Origin: Calliopum simillimum
Taxonomy: Eukaryota > Arthropoda > Insecta > Diptera > Lauxaniidae
Assembly (NCBI GenBank): GCA_951812925.1
Contig: OX638370.1
Span: 79,466,004 to 79,530,003 of the forward strand
Direction: 5' to 3'
Length of the DNA stretch: 64,000 nt
A program made the position numbers and the translations under genes. The notes below the pieces were generated by a model. The model worked only from the letters and a program-made list of their open reading frames with translations, had not been told where the DNA came from and did no database searches. Of this stretch, positions 1 through 12,690 are shown in pieces. Numbering within the stretch: position 1 is the first letter of the stretch; each line of letters begins with the position of its first letter.

Positions 1-2193
1 ATATCTTGATACGAGGAAGCTAGTAAGTATATGCATGACTTTTAAACAAGTCTGTACAATATCAAAACTAATGTTCCCCCCCCCTTCGATTTTGCTTGAA
101 TTTAGTAAATGGTTTCACTTCATGCCAAAAATGCTAAAAGTTGCAAAAAAAAGTTTTGGCGATTTTTTTTCCTGAATTTTGGAGTAGTGCAATAGTGGAA
201 AAATCGGTAAATTGTGACAACCATTTTTTCACATAACTGTCCATAAGTTAAACATTTCTTAACTGATTTTCTTGTTCCGACCATTTTTGGAAAGGTTTTC
301 AATCAGGCACAAGGAAAATTTTTTATATTTGGCAAAAAGAACTAAATTTAGCACTGAAATTAATAAAAACGGTCCATTGCTTCTTTTAAATCTTTTTAAT
401 TAATTTAATTTTGTGGAAAGAAAAAAAATGTAAACTTTCATCTGGAACTTTAACTAAGATGGTATATTTTAATATTTAGAACTTATGATTTTTTGATCAT
501 TACAAAAAATTCTTCTTCTTCTACTTTCATTGCGAATTCTTATTTAACTGCGCTAGAAAACTGTACTTTAGGTTATGAGGAAAATTTAATTTATTTTAGT
601 TGCAATACGACCCATTCTAATGTTTTTTCCCTACAAAATATTATTTAAGAATGGACTTCTTTCATTATATACATTTTTCAGTTCAGTCTTCTTCAGTCAA
701 AACATAGTAAAATGTACACCAGTTGTCTGCATCGTTTTCTTCATAAAAATTTTCCCCAGACTACTCAATTATATTCCATTAGATTGATTAAGCATTTACA
801 AATCAACTTTTGTAAGATGAATTGCCAGCAAAAATGTAAAATCTTAGTGTGAGTGAAATGAAACAAACTTAATTCTCTTACAAATAAATAAATATAAATT
901 AAGGCATCCCCCAAGGGTGTTGGCCTAATAAATAAAATTTAACACTTTACACAATTTACAGCTCAGCGCCTTCTCGTAATGACTAAAATTTATGTAAGAA
1001 ATGTGGATATTGCTTAGTGGTTACCGCATACCTCATCCTGAATGGTGTGGGACATCAGACGTGAACAGAGTTAAAGAATAATTTTGCCTCAGCCTCAATC
1101 CTACACACCTCGCTCGGAGCCAATAAAAGTTGAAAGGACAAGAAGCAACATTTATTAACAGACAGAATGAAAGCAAAAGCTTTTGACTGGCCAAGGATAT
1201 AAACTGAAAAGTCAGTTCAATAAATGAAGGACTGTTGGCTAAGTAAATAATGAAAAACGGAAGTTAAACTACAGACGCTACAACACTACATCCTCCTAAT
1301 GTTGTAGATAAAGTAGAGATAAATAAGAAGCTTTGAGAAAAATTACAGAGATAACTTAATTTTAATCAAATTAAGATGGATTAAATTAACACCTAAATGA
1401 CAGACTGCTGGAGCGTTGGATATTCGAAATGACTTGGTGTTGCTGTTGTTTTCTTTGCTTATGTGTGTGTGTGTGTCTCTGTGTGTGTGAATTTCATGTA
1501 GAATTAAATAATTTCTTCTTTAGAATGTCAGCTAAGGAACTTAATCTTACGTTGGATTTAAATGAAATTAAACCTTTTGAAAGTCCACAATCTGATTTAA
1601 TTTGTTTTTTCACAAGTGTTGGTTGAAAATGTAAATGGGCAAAAAATGAAACCAAAATTAACTTAAGACTGTTCATTAAATGGCACACCACCAATGTTTC
1701 TTAATGCCACTTAAACTGTGCGCACTTCTTAGCACTGCCATTAAAAATTGAGCCTGGTTGGGCAATTAATGGATTTAATTGTATCTGAATGATACGTTCA
1801 AGAAAGGAAAAGGGTGTTACTTTTGGCCAGAATAAAGATCAAATACCCTACAATGGTAGAAAGAAAGTTTGTGAAAATCTTAAAATTCATAAAACTCTGT
1901 TTAAGGGTTTTGCTTGCACGAGAAGTATATCGCCTTCGTGGGTTGCCCTAACCATTTACAGTGGTCGGTAAAAATTTACTTGCATTACACTCAATAAATA
2001 TGTTAATATTGTTAAAACCCTATTAATAAGTACAATAAATAAAGACAATTATAATACTAAATTTTATAATCTCTTGAAGTGGTAATGCAAAGATTTGTCC
2101 TGAATGGGAGGTGCCACGACCAATGGTCAAATTTTGTTCGATTTTAGACCAGAGTTGTTCAAATAAAGGCATTTGCTTCAAATTTTGTTGCAT
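1..2193. other. AT-rich intergenic DNA, no gene seen
   Basis: No frame here has a recognisable domain; the short open frames are chance. Small features seen: a GT-rich microsatellite at about 1459-1489, and at 902-925 a hairpin-capable stretch (GGCATCCCCCAAGGGTG then TTGGCC) flanked on both sides by AATAAATA-type tracts, which could be the 3' tail of a degraded retroposon. The rest is unremarkable. Confidence 0.6.
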
Positions 2194-3061
2194 TAGGGGA
2201 ACTTCGGGTATTGTGGTATAGTCGGGTAATGTGGTATAGTCACATATTTCAGATTTGGATAAGAACCTGCGGACGTCATATATTTTATCTGCTCAGAAAT
2301 CAAGAAAAACCAGGGATATGTAGCTGTCATGCACTAAGCATAATTTTTCTGCTGTCAGTTGAACGAATCATGTGATTTTATTTAAGAAAAAGTTGTTTTC
2401 TGTGCAAGTTTTATTTACATTCGGAAAAGGTAAATGCTAAATATTACGAAAAAAGTGTGTAACTGTGTAAATTCATAAAGTTTCCTATTTTATTTTTATT
2501 TATAATTTTGTAATTTTTAAAAATCGGCCAATTTGACGCAGTTAAAGGCGGTTAATGTGGTATAGGAATATTTTTGTTATTCTTAACTTTATTATATTTT
2601 TATTTTTTAATAAAAACTAATAGTTTGAGAACCAATGTAAATGTTATTATGAACTTTAAAATTTTATATTTCGTTATATGATATTACCCGCCAACTTTTC
2701 ATGTGCAATTTTTTGACATAAGTCAGATTATGCTCTATAATTTCAGTTTTTGCAATTGCACACATATTATGGAGAAACATTCTGTAGTTAATACTTCACT
2801 GATCAGCATATGGTGTAGTATACCACATTGCCCTATCATCCATACCACATTACCCGCCAACTTTTGAAATACAGTTCTTTTGACTTTTTTTCAGATTTTT
2901 CTCTATAACTTTTTCTAAAGAAATTGCATATGTTTTATAGAAATATATTCTGTAGCCAATACTCCCTGATCAGCATAAAAAATTGGCTGATATTGATCTA
3001 ACGATTTACTTGCACATTCCAAAAAACCAAATAGGTATACCACAATACCCGCAGTTCCCTA
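2194..3061. mobile_element. Non-autonomous TA-flanked TIR element (MITE-1)
   Basis: The left end (2194-2220) reads TA then GGGGAACTTCGGG and TATTGTGGTATA. The right end (3036-3061) is its reverse complement apart from one indel and a few substitutions, finishing GCAGTTCCC then TA. The element is therefore about 864 bp with TIRs of about 25 bp and a TA duplication, the signature of Tc1/mariner-type insertion. The TIR core (GTGGTATAG, GTATACCAC) recurs internally near 2235, 2555, 2818 and 2840. A segment of about 165 bp beginning ACCCGCCAACTTTT is duplicated in direct orientation (from about 2690 and about 2853). No transposase is visible. It resembles 42556-43393 in ends and architecture. Confidence 0.75.
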
Positions 3062-3100
3062 CTACGATATTGAAAATTGAAGTGTACTGAGAATTGTTTT

Positions 3101-3310
3101 TATACCCTACACCCAGGGTATATTCACTTTGTCTTTCCATTTGTAACGCAGAGAAGGAGGCGTGGCAGGTATAGAAAAGTATATACTTATATTCTTGATC
3201 AGCGTCACCTCGTGAGTCGATCGTCCGTCTGTCTAGCAGCCTGACTAGGTGTTTGCCTGTCTGTGCGTGGAAAAACCTAATTTCGCACAGAAACAAAAAA
3301 TTTAACACCT
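3101..3310 (+). repeat. Family A dispersed repeat, 5' portion
   Basis: Starts TATACCCTACACCCAGGGTA, followed by the phrase for CACTTTGTCTTTCC and the GGAGGCGTGGC motif found in every family A copy. Plus-oriented and truncated after about 200 bp. Other copies lie at 5756-7206, 9118-9634, 39070-39590, 43660-44300 and 44373-44800, with a scrap at 32575-32630. The family has no ORF; the function is unknown. Confidence 0.75.
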
Positions 3311-3370
3311 AGTGTAATTTTTTCAAGATCATTTAGAGGTCACGCAGCGTCAGTTATGCAGAATCCCGGC

Positions 3371-3530
3371 ATAACTCATTATATCCTGTTTTTATGGGAC
3401 TTGTCAGCCTATTTAAAAAAACAAAACTGGGTAATAATGGGTTAAAGTGTTTTACAAAAATATTTTACGGAAAATCTCACTAACAGTCACCAAAGACAAG
3501 AAATGCTTAAAACAGGATATAATGGGTTAA
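3371..3530. mobile_element. Small TIR element, family E (about 160 bp)
   Basis: The ends are inverted: CATTATATCCTGTTTT at about 3377 and AAAACAGGATATAATGGG at about 3511. The interior phrase about wording TTACAAAAATATTTTACGG also occurs in copies near 11670-11800 and 36848-37035. A fragment lies in the loop of the foldback near 22640-22690. No coding capacity. Confidence 0.6.
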
Positions 3531-5487
3531 GATGTTTCAGAAAATTTTTTATTACTTGACTTCATGGTGAACATGGAACAAAAAGTTTTGTGCAAAATTT
3601 AGATTTATAGTTTTACAGTATACATATATACCGTATGTAGGGTATTAAAAAAAAATTCAAGATAAATCTCTGCCATAAAATTTCGCAAAAAACAACTACT
3701 TTCACACACAATTGGTTTCGAGGGATGATAAAAATACCCAACCATAATGAGAGTGTCATTATTTCTCTTATTTTCGGCTATTAATTTTGATGTTTTCGTA
3801 GTATAAATAAATCGCTGCATAATTTTCAGCGTTTCTACCACACTCGTACATATATCGCACATTCGCATGTTAACTGCGGCGTAGCGTTTTATTTGTAATG
3901 TAATTTGGCAGCATTTTATGGTTTCAGGATGTTGATGTGCGTTCTTTTATTTATTTAATTTTATGTCAGTCTTTTCACTCGTTAAAAATCGATTAAACTT
4001 TTTTCAACTCAGAGTTGAACTGTGCAAATATCTTGCCAAGTTTCCATGCGAGTTTTTACTTTACACTGAAACAAAATGGTAGCTAGTTAATGTAAATCAT
4101 TATCTGTTCAAAACAACAAAAAAAAAAAAAAAAAAAATCGGCATTAATTTTCGGAAATAAAGCCATTGAAATATCCATCCTAATCTAATTTCATTTCATT
4201 TCATTCCATTTTTTGTTTTGGAAATAAAACCAAAAACTTTTCTAGCGTTTGTTCCAAAAATGTATGCCTTTATTTCTTAAAATTATGTGGTTTACAAAGA
4301 GAAAATAATGGCATTGCAAAAAACGCTGAAATTTTTCCAAATAATCCAAAAATTAACTAGAAAATAAATTTTTGGATTTTTTTTTCAAAACAGAATGGAA
4401 ACAACGCTAGAATTTCGTATGGATTTATTTCCGGGTCAAATCAAAATCACACTACTAACTTCTAATCTCTTTGAAAAATCCTCATTCTAATTTACTTTTC
4501 AGCTAGCGCAAAAAAAATTTACCCAACCTTGACCTAACCGATTCGGATTTCGCTGAAATTTGGTATATAGACCAGTCAAATTAGTCTTGCACTAATTCCA
4601 AAGTTCATAAAATCTATACAAATCGATTGAGAATTTTGCTCTGAAAAACATTTCAAAATGGCTCGTCCCATTTTTCCGCACAATTATGTAAAATGAGGTT
4701 TTTCCCGTGAAGTATGATTTTTTCACTCATTGCCCATCTCCAAAATTTATCATCAAACCCCTTAGTTTCAATATCGATGGTACTTTTTCGGACCAGCTTT
4801 CATCTTTTAAAGTTTAAACTTTTTGTAATGATTTTCTCGAAATAAAGTTTTTGACGTACCGGGCTTTTATCCTTAATGCACTGTCATCAAGAAAATACTA
4901 TTGCTTCATCATATGCAGCACCTTTAATAAATGTACCTACCTAGGTAAAAAATTGGGATCTTTGATTAAAATATCTAAGCTGCTTTACATCCTTGACGTT
5001 ACATGACGTAATTTTTACCGCTGGATTCGTGTATTCACTGAAGGTAGTTGGTACAAAACTATCAAATCTTCTCGTTGTTTTTTTCCGCCTCATTCACAGG
5101 GCGCACTGAAGTTTGCTATAATTTTGATTGGCAATATCCAGAAATGCTTTCTATACTTTTAGGCCTTGATTACACTGTTCTTGTTATTGGGATTTTTTTT
5201 TTTGGTATGACGGGAAACAGATTATTCTTACCTAATTTAGTGGTGCCAACCGCTTTTGCTGGAAAGCAAAAAGTTCAAACGGAAATTTCGTCTAGAAAGT
5301 GATGTTTTTCGTAAAGACTCTCTTATTAACTTCTGATAAATCAACGAAGTATATTTTCGTGGCAAGAGATCAAAGTCATCGCAAGGGATCGTGACAAATG
5401 GAGGGATTTCATATTGGCCCTATGCTCCTCCTAGGAGTTAAAGGAGAATACATACATATTTTCCAGTTCTTGATGTATTACGCATAA
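3531..5487. other. AT-rich non-coding DNA
   Basis: No gene-like frame. Contains an adenine homopolymer near 4118-4137 and TTTCATTTCATTTCATT-type short tandem sequence near 4190. The stretch 4500-4870 has the look of another old dispersed repeat but has no second copy that I could find in the window. Confidence 0.5.
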
Positions 5488-5755
5488 CTTTTTTATTAAT
5501 GATAAATTCCTTCAATTTTTTTTCATAGAAATGTTGTCCAGATTTTAGAGAACATTTCTGTGTAAAAATTTTGTTTTTATTCATGTATAGGTATAGCTTA
5601 AATATCTATTTCTTTATTATAAAGTGCATTATTTATAAGAAATTTTAAAAAATTTTACGAAAAATTTATTTCATCTAAATCTTGAATTATTTTTAGTCCT
5701 TCCACAAAAGTATCATAAATTTTCGCTCAATATTTATGGAGAAATCGCAATTTGA
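5488..5755. repeat. Family J repeat, left part (locus 1)
   Basis: Closely matches 42367-42553: both carry TTTTTTATTAATGA, a CAGAAATGTT- or TAGAAATGTT-type motif, TGTGTAAAAATTTTGTTT and GTGCATTATTTATAAG in the same order. Family A copy A2 interrupts this locus; sequence matching 43396-43600 resumes at about 7220. No ORF. Confidence 0.6.
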
Positions 5756-6280
5756 AACTAGTAAGGGTGTAACCTTTTGCGTGGTCAAACATTATATACC
5801 CTACACTGTCACGCGCTCTTGTTAGATTTCACCCAGTTTTTGCTCAGAGCTTGCATTTATAGTTGCTAGTTTCTGAGTAAAATTTAGTTCGATTATCTCA
5901 AAAACGCGTTTAGTATAGCGTTTTGAGCTTTTGCTTATATGGGAGGGCCACAACCTCTTGTCCGAATTTGTTAAGTTTTTTTTTTACAGAGCTTGTGCTA
6001 ATATTTCATAGTATTTATGTGTATGTCGGTTGCATTGTCGTGAAAAATACTCCTAAAGTTGCATTTTTAATATATTTTTTGTATGAGCGGTAGACGTGTC
6101 CGTTGAACGATTTCGCTCATTTTCAATACCACAAGCTAACTTTGACGACGGAGGCAGTGTACCAATCATTGAATTATCTTCCTCAGTTTTCCTAGAAAGT
6201 GTAAAAGCCAGCCAGACAGCCAGACAGACGGACATGGCTAAATCGACTCAGAAGATGGCGCTGATCCAGAATATATATAC

Positions 6281-7128
6281 TGTAACGATTTTTTTGTTCC
6301 AGAGGCTGAGGTAGCGTTAGCAGTTACCATGGTCAACTAATAGACAATTTTAATGGTATAATTATTGTTTATTAAATTTCAATCAGAAATTGTCTTGGTT
6401 TCATGATTTTACAATTCAATTTTCTTAACACGATTTTTAGGTTACAATAGTATTAAAAGAAAATAATTACAATTTTAGTCTTATAATATTACAAAAGTGT
6501 CTTAATCTTAGTATAATCGTTCTGTAACTGCTGCCCCCTTTTAATTCGCACGGATATTGCAGGATCAGCTACTCGCCACCACGTATCTCCTCTTGGCTTT
6601 GATTCTCCGTAGAGATGAGACGGATTGAAGTGTTATTTGGAGCACTTCGAATATCGAACGCATACCTGAGTGAGTACTATATGGAGTACTCGGTGCAGTC
6701 CACTACGACCTTTTGGTCACTTAAGGTGTCCAAAGGAAGCTCGGAGTGAAGTGTTATATGGAACATCTCGAATATCGAACTCACACCTGAATGAAAACTA
6801 TATGGAGTACTCGGTGCGGTCCACTACGACATTTTGGCCCCTTAAGGTGTCCAAAGGAAGTTCGGGGTTAAGTGTTATAAGGAAACACCTCGAATATCGA
6901 ACTCACACCTGAATGAGTACTATATGGAGTACTCGGTGCGGTCCACTACGACCTTTTGGCCACTTAAGGTGTCCAAAGGGAGCTCGGGGTGACGTGTTAA
7001 ATGGAACCCCTCGAATGTCGAACTCACACCTGAATGAGTACTATATGGAGTACTCGGTGTTAGTTAATTTTACAATTTTTTAAAGTTTTGTTATAAATAG
7101 AAAAGTTGACGTCACTTGGGACGTTACA
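6281..7128. mobile_element. Probable solo LTR (848 bp) inside family A copy
   Basis: The insertion begins TGTAACG and ends CGTTACA, the TG...CA termini typical of LTRs. The left flank ends ATAC and the right flank starts ATAT, consistent with a 4-bp TSD carrying one substitution; removing insert plus duplicate restores the family A sequence. There is no internal domain or second LTR, so a solo LTR is the simplest reading. A non-autonomous TIR element with very short ends is the alternative. The ends resemble the TGTAACGA terminus at 15525. Confidence 0.6.
6631..7059. repeat. 121-bp tandem array, about 3.5 copies
   Basis: Copies start at 6631, 6752, 6873 and 6995, each with TGTTAT or TGTTAA, then TCGAATATCGAACTCACACC, ACTATATGGAGTACTCGGTG, CCACTACGACCTTTTGG and TTAAGGTGTCCAAAGG. 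The fourth copy stops after ACTCGGTG. Spacing is 121, 121 and 122 bp with few substitutions. The open frame across it exists only because the unit length permits it and is not a gene. Confidence 0.92.
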
Positions 7129-7206
7129 ATATTTTTCTATATCTGCCACGCCTCCTTCTCCACGTTACAAATGGAAGGACAATGTGAATATAACCGGGGT
7201 GTATAT

Positions 7207-7430
7207 CAAAATTCATTCTTTTAAATTTTTAATTTTTTTAAGTTTTTTTAAAAAAAAAGTATGAGGCAATAATCCTAATCAAAAACTCTTCAAGAAACAA
7301 CCAAAAAAAGTTTCAGTTTAGCAAGTTAGTTTAAACTGTGTCCGTTTCAAAAAATTTAAACTTTGTAAATTTTCAAAAATTTTTCACCTTGACCGATTTT
7401 TCAGCATTTTGCTGATTTAAGTACATATTG
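7207..7430. repeat. Family J repeat, right part (locus 1)
   Basis: Contains GGCAATAATCCTAATCAAAA, ACTCTTCAAG, AAGTTTCAGTTTAGCAAG and CTGTGTCCGTTTCAAAAAAT. The same order is found at 43455-43560. It is the continuation of 5488-5755 beyond the family A insertion. No ORF. Confidence 0.6.
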
Positions 7431-9117
7431 CTTTTCACAAGAGATAAACTTAACTATTCTGTGTTTGGACTAAATTCTACTTAATGTGTTTAGCTCGAAT
7501 GTTTAACCTTACATATTTACTGTCAACCCATTAGTTTTCGAAATCTTTACTATTTTTAAACCGTTCGCATATATGTTTGGGTGTGTATGTACATTACTAC
7601 ATAAATCAAAGTCAATCGATGTTTTCCCATTTGTCAAAATATTTAGTACCATTTTTAGTTTGTTTATGCTGAGCTACGAAAAGTTTTTCCACTCCGAGCA
7701 CCGAGCACAACATCACAAATCCCTCGCATCTATTGTACTTCTCTCATTTCTGGCACTGCATTGATAAATTCATTTGGAATAAAAAAATAATTGGGTCAAA
7801 CCTCAAGTGAGTTCGACTGTGAAAATGTCAATTTGTTCAAGTTCTTCACCACTCTACAGAAGCAGCAGCAGCTTAAAAAGTAACAAATAGCACAGATATA
7901 GCCATAAAAACTACAAAAACAACAGCAACAACAATGGCAATATAAAATTCAACAACTAGCGAAAAATCCTCCTCCTTTCTATTCTGCAGGCATAATAAAT
8001 AATTGCAAAACCAAAAGGAAGAAAGGCGAGGAAAGGACGAAAAAAAAAGAAACATTTTCATTTCATTCTCCCATTGTGAAGGCTGACGATTGCATTCATC
8101 GATTCAAAATTGAAAGGGGTCGGTCACAACGGTTACAGTGAAATGGAAAAGGAAGGACGTGCGGATAGCTAAAAGTGGCAACAAAACTGAAACGGAAACG
8201 GAAAAGAATTACAAAGAAGTAGAGAAAAACAAACCAACACTAAATTCAGGAGATACTCCCTCACTAAACGCGCATAAAGCAAGTGGGTGGGTGGGGGTTT
8301 TTAGGTTTTTATTATGGTCCAACGAGTTCAAGCGTCCGTGAAAAGCAAAAGATGAAAAAACAGTAGTGTGCGGAGTGAGGGAGTTTAATGCACTGATGTG
8401 GTCACTGAGATTTACACAAACGGTTACTTCACCTCACACAGGCGCCAATACGGATATTTTCAGAAGCGAAAGATGGTCGAAAACTTTTTATAGCGCTATA
8501 TGGCTATGATGCTGGAAGAAAGGGAAGCAAAATACAATACTGTAAAATAAGAACACTTACTCGTATAGTTCATGTTAACCTTTAGGGGGAGGATAAAACT
8601 TAATCGTTACAATAAAAGTTTCGAGAGAAAAGTTTCAAAAAGGTAACTAAGTACATATTTAATTCCTTAAAATCCTGATGATGTTACCTCAGTCGACATC
8701 AAATCAATTTTTTAATGAGAGTATTTCTCGATAGATAGGTTTAAGTTTTGTGCCGTTGAACGTTTGACACGTCATTTTTTACTCGGTTAGGTTAGATCCG
8801 GGAGATGAACATGTTGTCATCATTAACTTAGGCCTTGAGAAAGGGCCCATTGTATACCCGATACTAAGATGGATGTACATATATACTTCCATATGGATTT
8901 AAGACACACCTCAGATGAACAGAACTTTATTTTATGCCTTCGATTGGAAGGTGCGATCTGAACAGAACATCATTTTGTACCTTCGATTGCAAGAATTATG
9001 AAATGAAAATAAAAATAAGAGCGCAGTCGGTTACTGCAATAAGCCCGAAATAAACGAAAACATTGTGTACATCGTTTTTGAGCTTCTTAATCAATCCGAA
9101 AAGGTGTAGTTCGTTTG
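7431..9117. other. Non-coding DNA, no gene recognised
   Basis: No domain is recognisable in any frame. CAG-rich and purine-rich stretches lie near 7860-8060 and 8140-8230. A roughly 43-bp unit with ACAGAAC and CCTTCGATTG is duplicated at about 8918-8950 and 8960-8992. Confidence 0.5.
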
Positions 9118-9634
9118 TATACCCTACACCCAGGGTATATTCACTTTGTCTTTCCGTTTGTAACGCAGAGAAGGAGGCGTGGCAGATATAGAAAAGTATA
9201 TATATTCTTGATTAGTGTCACCTCCTGAGTCGATATAGCCATGTCCGTCTTTTTGGCTTGGTGGCTGGTTGTGCGTGGAAATATTTTTTACGGGAAAACT
9301 AAGCAAGATAATTCAATGAAATTTGGTACACTGTCTCCGTCGTTAAAATTAGCTCGTAGGATTGAAAAAGAGCGAAATTGGTTAACGGACACGCCTACCG
9401 CCCATACAAAAAATATATTCAAAATGCAACTTTAGGAGCATTTTTCACGACAATGCAACCAAAATACACACACTACAAATTGTAAGCGTAAGCTTAGAAC
9501 AAAAAACTGGGTGAACTCGGGCAAGAGGGCGTGGCACCTCCCAAATAAGCAAAATTTTCAAATTACTGCAGTGTAGGGTATTTTGTTTTGTATAATGTTT
9601 GGCCAAGCCAAAGGCAACATCCTTACTGGTTAAA
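9118..9634 (+). repeat. Family A repeat, near full-length copy A3
   Basis: Begins TATACCCTACACCCAGGGTA and ends with CCTTACTGGTT. Contains GGAGGCGTGGCAGATATAG, AGTCGATATAGCCATGTCCG and CGGACACGCCTACCGCCCAT. At roughly 517 bp it is one of the best guides to the full repeat. Its two short open frames are not conserved in the other copies. Confidence 0.75.
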
Positions 9635-11079
9635 TTTTGACCTTCCACGTCTCCTTTTCTGAATTATAGTCGGAATGAAAAAAATGAATGTACTCTGGGT
9701 ATAAAAATAAGAAAACATTTATTTTTGTGTTTGTAATACAAGGGTTAAGAAGGAAATGTGTGGAAATAAACATTGTACTGCCAATATCATATGTACATTT
9801 AAGTGGGTTACCATTGAAATATGTTCCTTATCTTTTTGTAAGACTTTTCACAAAATATTTTGACTATGGCAATAATTTCCGGTGAGCTAGAATTCACAGA
9901 ACTTTAAAATATGCAGCATTTTGAAGAGTTTCAAACAAGCTGCCTTTTAGCATAATATAATACTTTCATGCACTACGTTGTTTGAAACTTTACAAAAACG
10001 TAGCGAACTTTAAGGCTCTATTTTAAACGGTGACATGTTCGAAATTTGTCACTACTTATTTCTAAAATCAAGATCCTGCTTCTATTATTGTAAAATTCTT
10101 TTTTCGTGTTATGTATCAAAAAAAAATGTTTTCTTTACAAATATTGTGTTTTTGGCTCAAAAATAAAATCCATCTGACGTAAAGTTCTCACCAGAGCCTT
10201 AATATTTTTTGAAAGGCCTCACTCTATGCCAAGGAACACATTTCAGTTTTAAACAGAAAGCAATTTTTTTTTGTATAATAGTCGACCCACTTTAATGTAC
10301 ATGCATGTGTGTAAACTGACCAGATGCACTTGACACCCCATATGAATAATGTTCTATGCATAAAAAAAAGAAAACTTAACAGTAGATAAATTCTTTGAAG
10401 AAGTAGGTAGCAAGTAGTAGATCGTATCAAATGCAAAAAGCATTTGTGTCTGTGTGGCTATGCAAAAAACAACTGTTGTTTGTATTTATTCAAATATAAA
10501 ATTTAAATATTTGAATAGCAACGATTTAAATATTCAGTCATTGATGTGCAAAAAAGTCAGTTTCAGTTGAAACTCAATTATACACGCTAATGGTGCAGAA
10601 GTCCTTACGGAATATATCAAATTTTCACAATGGATACACATGAACATATCGTCCTTTACAAGTGAAAAGTGGTAAGTCAGTTTTTCAGGTTTTGAAGAAT
10701 TTGATGTTCAAAAAATTAAATTTTGTTTTTTTTTTGTATTAGAGATATTTATCTAAAAGTGAAGCAGAATAAAGGTAAATTGTTTCCTCTACTGAATGAC
10801 ATAAAATTAATTGTTTTGTTTTATGTATTTTGGGTTTTATTTAAAAAAGAAAGATGGGTGGTCCATATTTCCCTCCCTTACCCTATAATATTTAAGAACA
10901 GAAACACCAAATAACTCAAAACCAGAAAAAACTAACTTTGTGTTTTTCACTTTTATAGGGGCGATATATAATAAGTATTTGAGTTTGTGGCGAAATATCC
11001 TTTGAAAGTAATATATAGTTGAAGGAGTATTCCTTGTAAAGATCTTTCAACAAATCGACTTTTGAAATGGTATCACCGT
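9635..11079. other. AT-rich non-coding DNA
   Basis: No gene-like frame and no clear repeat edges. Long T and A runs near 10265, 10720 and 11087. Nothing further can be supported. Confidence 0.5.
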
Positions 11080-12125
11080 TCGACACAAAAAAAAAACACA
11101 TGAGAAAATCCAAAAAAATTCTTAAAGTAGACGTTAAAAAAAATACCCGTTTCTCGTGGATTTTCTCCAGCACGTCATATTTTTTTTTAATCGATTTTTG
11201 AAGTTTTTTATCCACCGTATATGAAAAAAACAAAAATACCGCATTCTTGAGTTAAATCGATGAATTTAACTATATGATCCTTACATTTGAGGTGTATCAT
11301 GTGTTCAGCAAACTTATGCAGGATATTGCGGGGAATATTTTTGTAGAAAATTTTAACCCTGCACAACCTCCACATTTGGGTCATTTTTGCCGTTTTCTTA
11401 AAAAGGTACCAAAATGACACCTTAAACAGGGGAATATTGAGTCAGTATGTACTACAGAAATACTTGCTATTCAATTTCACTGCTAGTTGCTGAAAACTAA
11501 AAAAGCAAAATTTTATCCCAAAAGCAAAAAATCGTTAAAATCAGTAAGCAGTTCTAACAATAAATATTTTCCAAATTTCACCCCACTGTAAAACTCTAAA
11601 ACTACATTTCGGACAAACTCGTTCTCACAAGATCATAACGAAATCACACAAGGATCATTTTCCTATAACACATTAATCCATTATATCCTGTTGTTATGGG
11701 TCTTTTTGACCCCTTTTTCTAAAACTGAGCCACAATGGGTTAAAGAGTTTTGCAAAAATATCCTACAAAAAATTTCACTAAGAGTTGCTAAAGACGAAAA
11801 TTAAAACTTAAGGTAAGCGCGTCAGGGATGTAATTATTAATATAGGGTTAAAATTTTCTACAAAAATATTCCCCGCAATATCTTGCATAAGTTTGCTGAA
11901 CACATGATACACCTCAGATGTAAGGATCATATTGTTAAATTCATCGATTTAACACAAGAATGCGGTAATTTTGGTTTTTTCATATACATTGGATAAAAAA
12001 CTTCAAAAATCGATTAAAAAAAAATGTGACGTGCTGGAGAAAATCCACGAGAAATGGGTATTTTTTTTAACGTCTACTTTAATAATTTTTTGGATTTTCT
12101 AATGTATTTTAAAAAAAGTTCGAAA
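11080..12125. mobile_element. Long-arm foldback element
   Basis: The arms at about 11080-11360 and 11845-12125 are inverted copies of roughly 280 bp. Examples: GGAAAATCCAAAAAA-type wording, AGTAGACGTTAAAAAAAATA, TCGTGGATTTTCTCCAGCAC, and GGGGAATATTTTTGTAGAAA reading into TTTCTACAAAAATATTCCCC. The 484-bp loop holds a family E module (about 11670-11800). The apparent ORF over the left arm is not a gene. No TSD was recognised. Confidence 0.75.
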
Positions 12126-12399
12126 TTGTTCCACAGTGTATTATGTTAGATAATTTCGTGGCGTCAATTGCAAGTAACCCAATCTTTTTTCTACAATTTT
12201 TGAGAGTTCTAAAAATAGCTTAGAGCTTGATTACCATTGAATTTTGAAAAATATTCTTCATTTATCAACTAATTCTAATTGTATTTTATAAATGTTTGAT
12301 ATTCAGTTTTTTGTCTTTGTTATCTTATTTAACCATCCCTACTATCCTACTTTTTGGAGTATTATCCTCTTTTTTAAGACAAAAACTTCCTTTCTCATC

Positions 12400-12690
12400 G
12401 AAAATGTTCCTAATTTGGAGCATTCCAAAATTCAAAAATTGTACGATGAAACTGCCAACTTGCCGCAATTGCACATGGAGTTTGGCTTCATCAAAAACCA
12501 TTGTAGTAAACTTCAGCAGTGGAAAAATGAAGAAATCCTCGTAGTGAAGCGATGGGTCGAAGTATTCGCCCATTTGAAAAGCCAAATTGCGACTATAAGG
12601 AAATGGGTAGAATACATTCTATGCCTGCCCGGCTCAACAGCTTCTGCTGAAAGAGTTTTTTCTGTAATGAATAAGGCGTGGACGAGATAG
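12400..12690 (+). pseudogene. hAT transposase C-terminal dimerisation fragment
   Basis: The 132-codon frame (12292-12690) reads in its last 95 residues like the hAT-family C-terminal dimerisation region. It has KRWVEVFAHLKSQ, then WVEYILCLPGSTASAERVFS and a final MNKAW before a stop; the LPGS.ASAERVFS block is the family hallmark. The upstream residues look like translated AT-rich DNA, so I start the homology near 12400. The BED zinc finger and the RNase H-like catalytic core are absent. After the stop, KTQLHF continues the family pattern, so the stop is premature. This is a dead fragment; hAT TIRs were not found around it. Confidence 0.8.

Larger units (their letters stand above)
5756..7206 (-). 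repeat. Family A repeat, interrupted copy A2
   Basis: Minus-oriented copy beginning ACTAGTAAGGGTGTAACC and ending in the ACCGGGGTGTATAT version of the family A terminus. It contains the usual GTGTCCGTTGAACGAT, GACGGACATGGCT and CTGATCCAGAATATATATAC phrases. It is split between 6280 and 7129 by an 848-bp insertion. Read across the gap, the flanks rebuild the uninterrupted wording found at 39520-39550. Confidence 0.75.

Noticed and set aside
1010..1085. tRNA-like A box (TTGCTTAGTGGTT)
   Set aside because: No B box follows at a usable distance and no cloverleaf can be drawn.
6670..6912. 80-codon frame with repeated NSHLNENYMEYSV wording
   Set aside because: Translation of the 121-bp tandem array.
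7860..8340. Possible host exon in a somewhat GC-richer, CAG-rich stretch
   Set aside because: Frames are low complexity (Lys/Glu/Thr rich) without splice sites that extend them or any domain.
10916..11420. 105- and 70-codon minus-strand frames
   Set aside because: They lie on the arm of a foldback and have no counterpart reading on the opposite arm.
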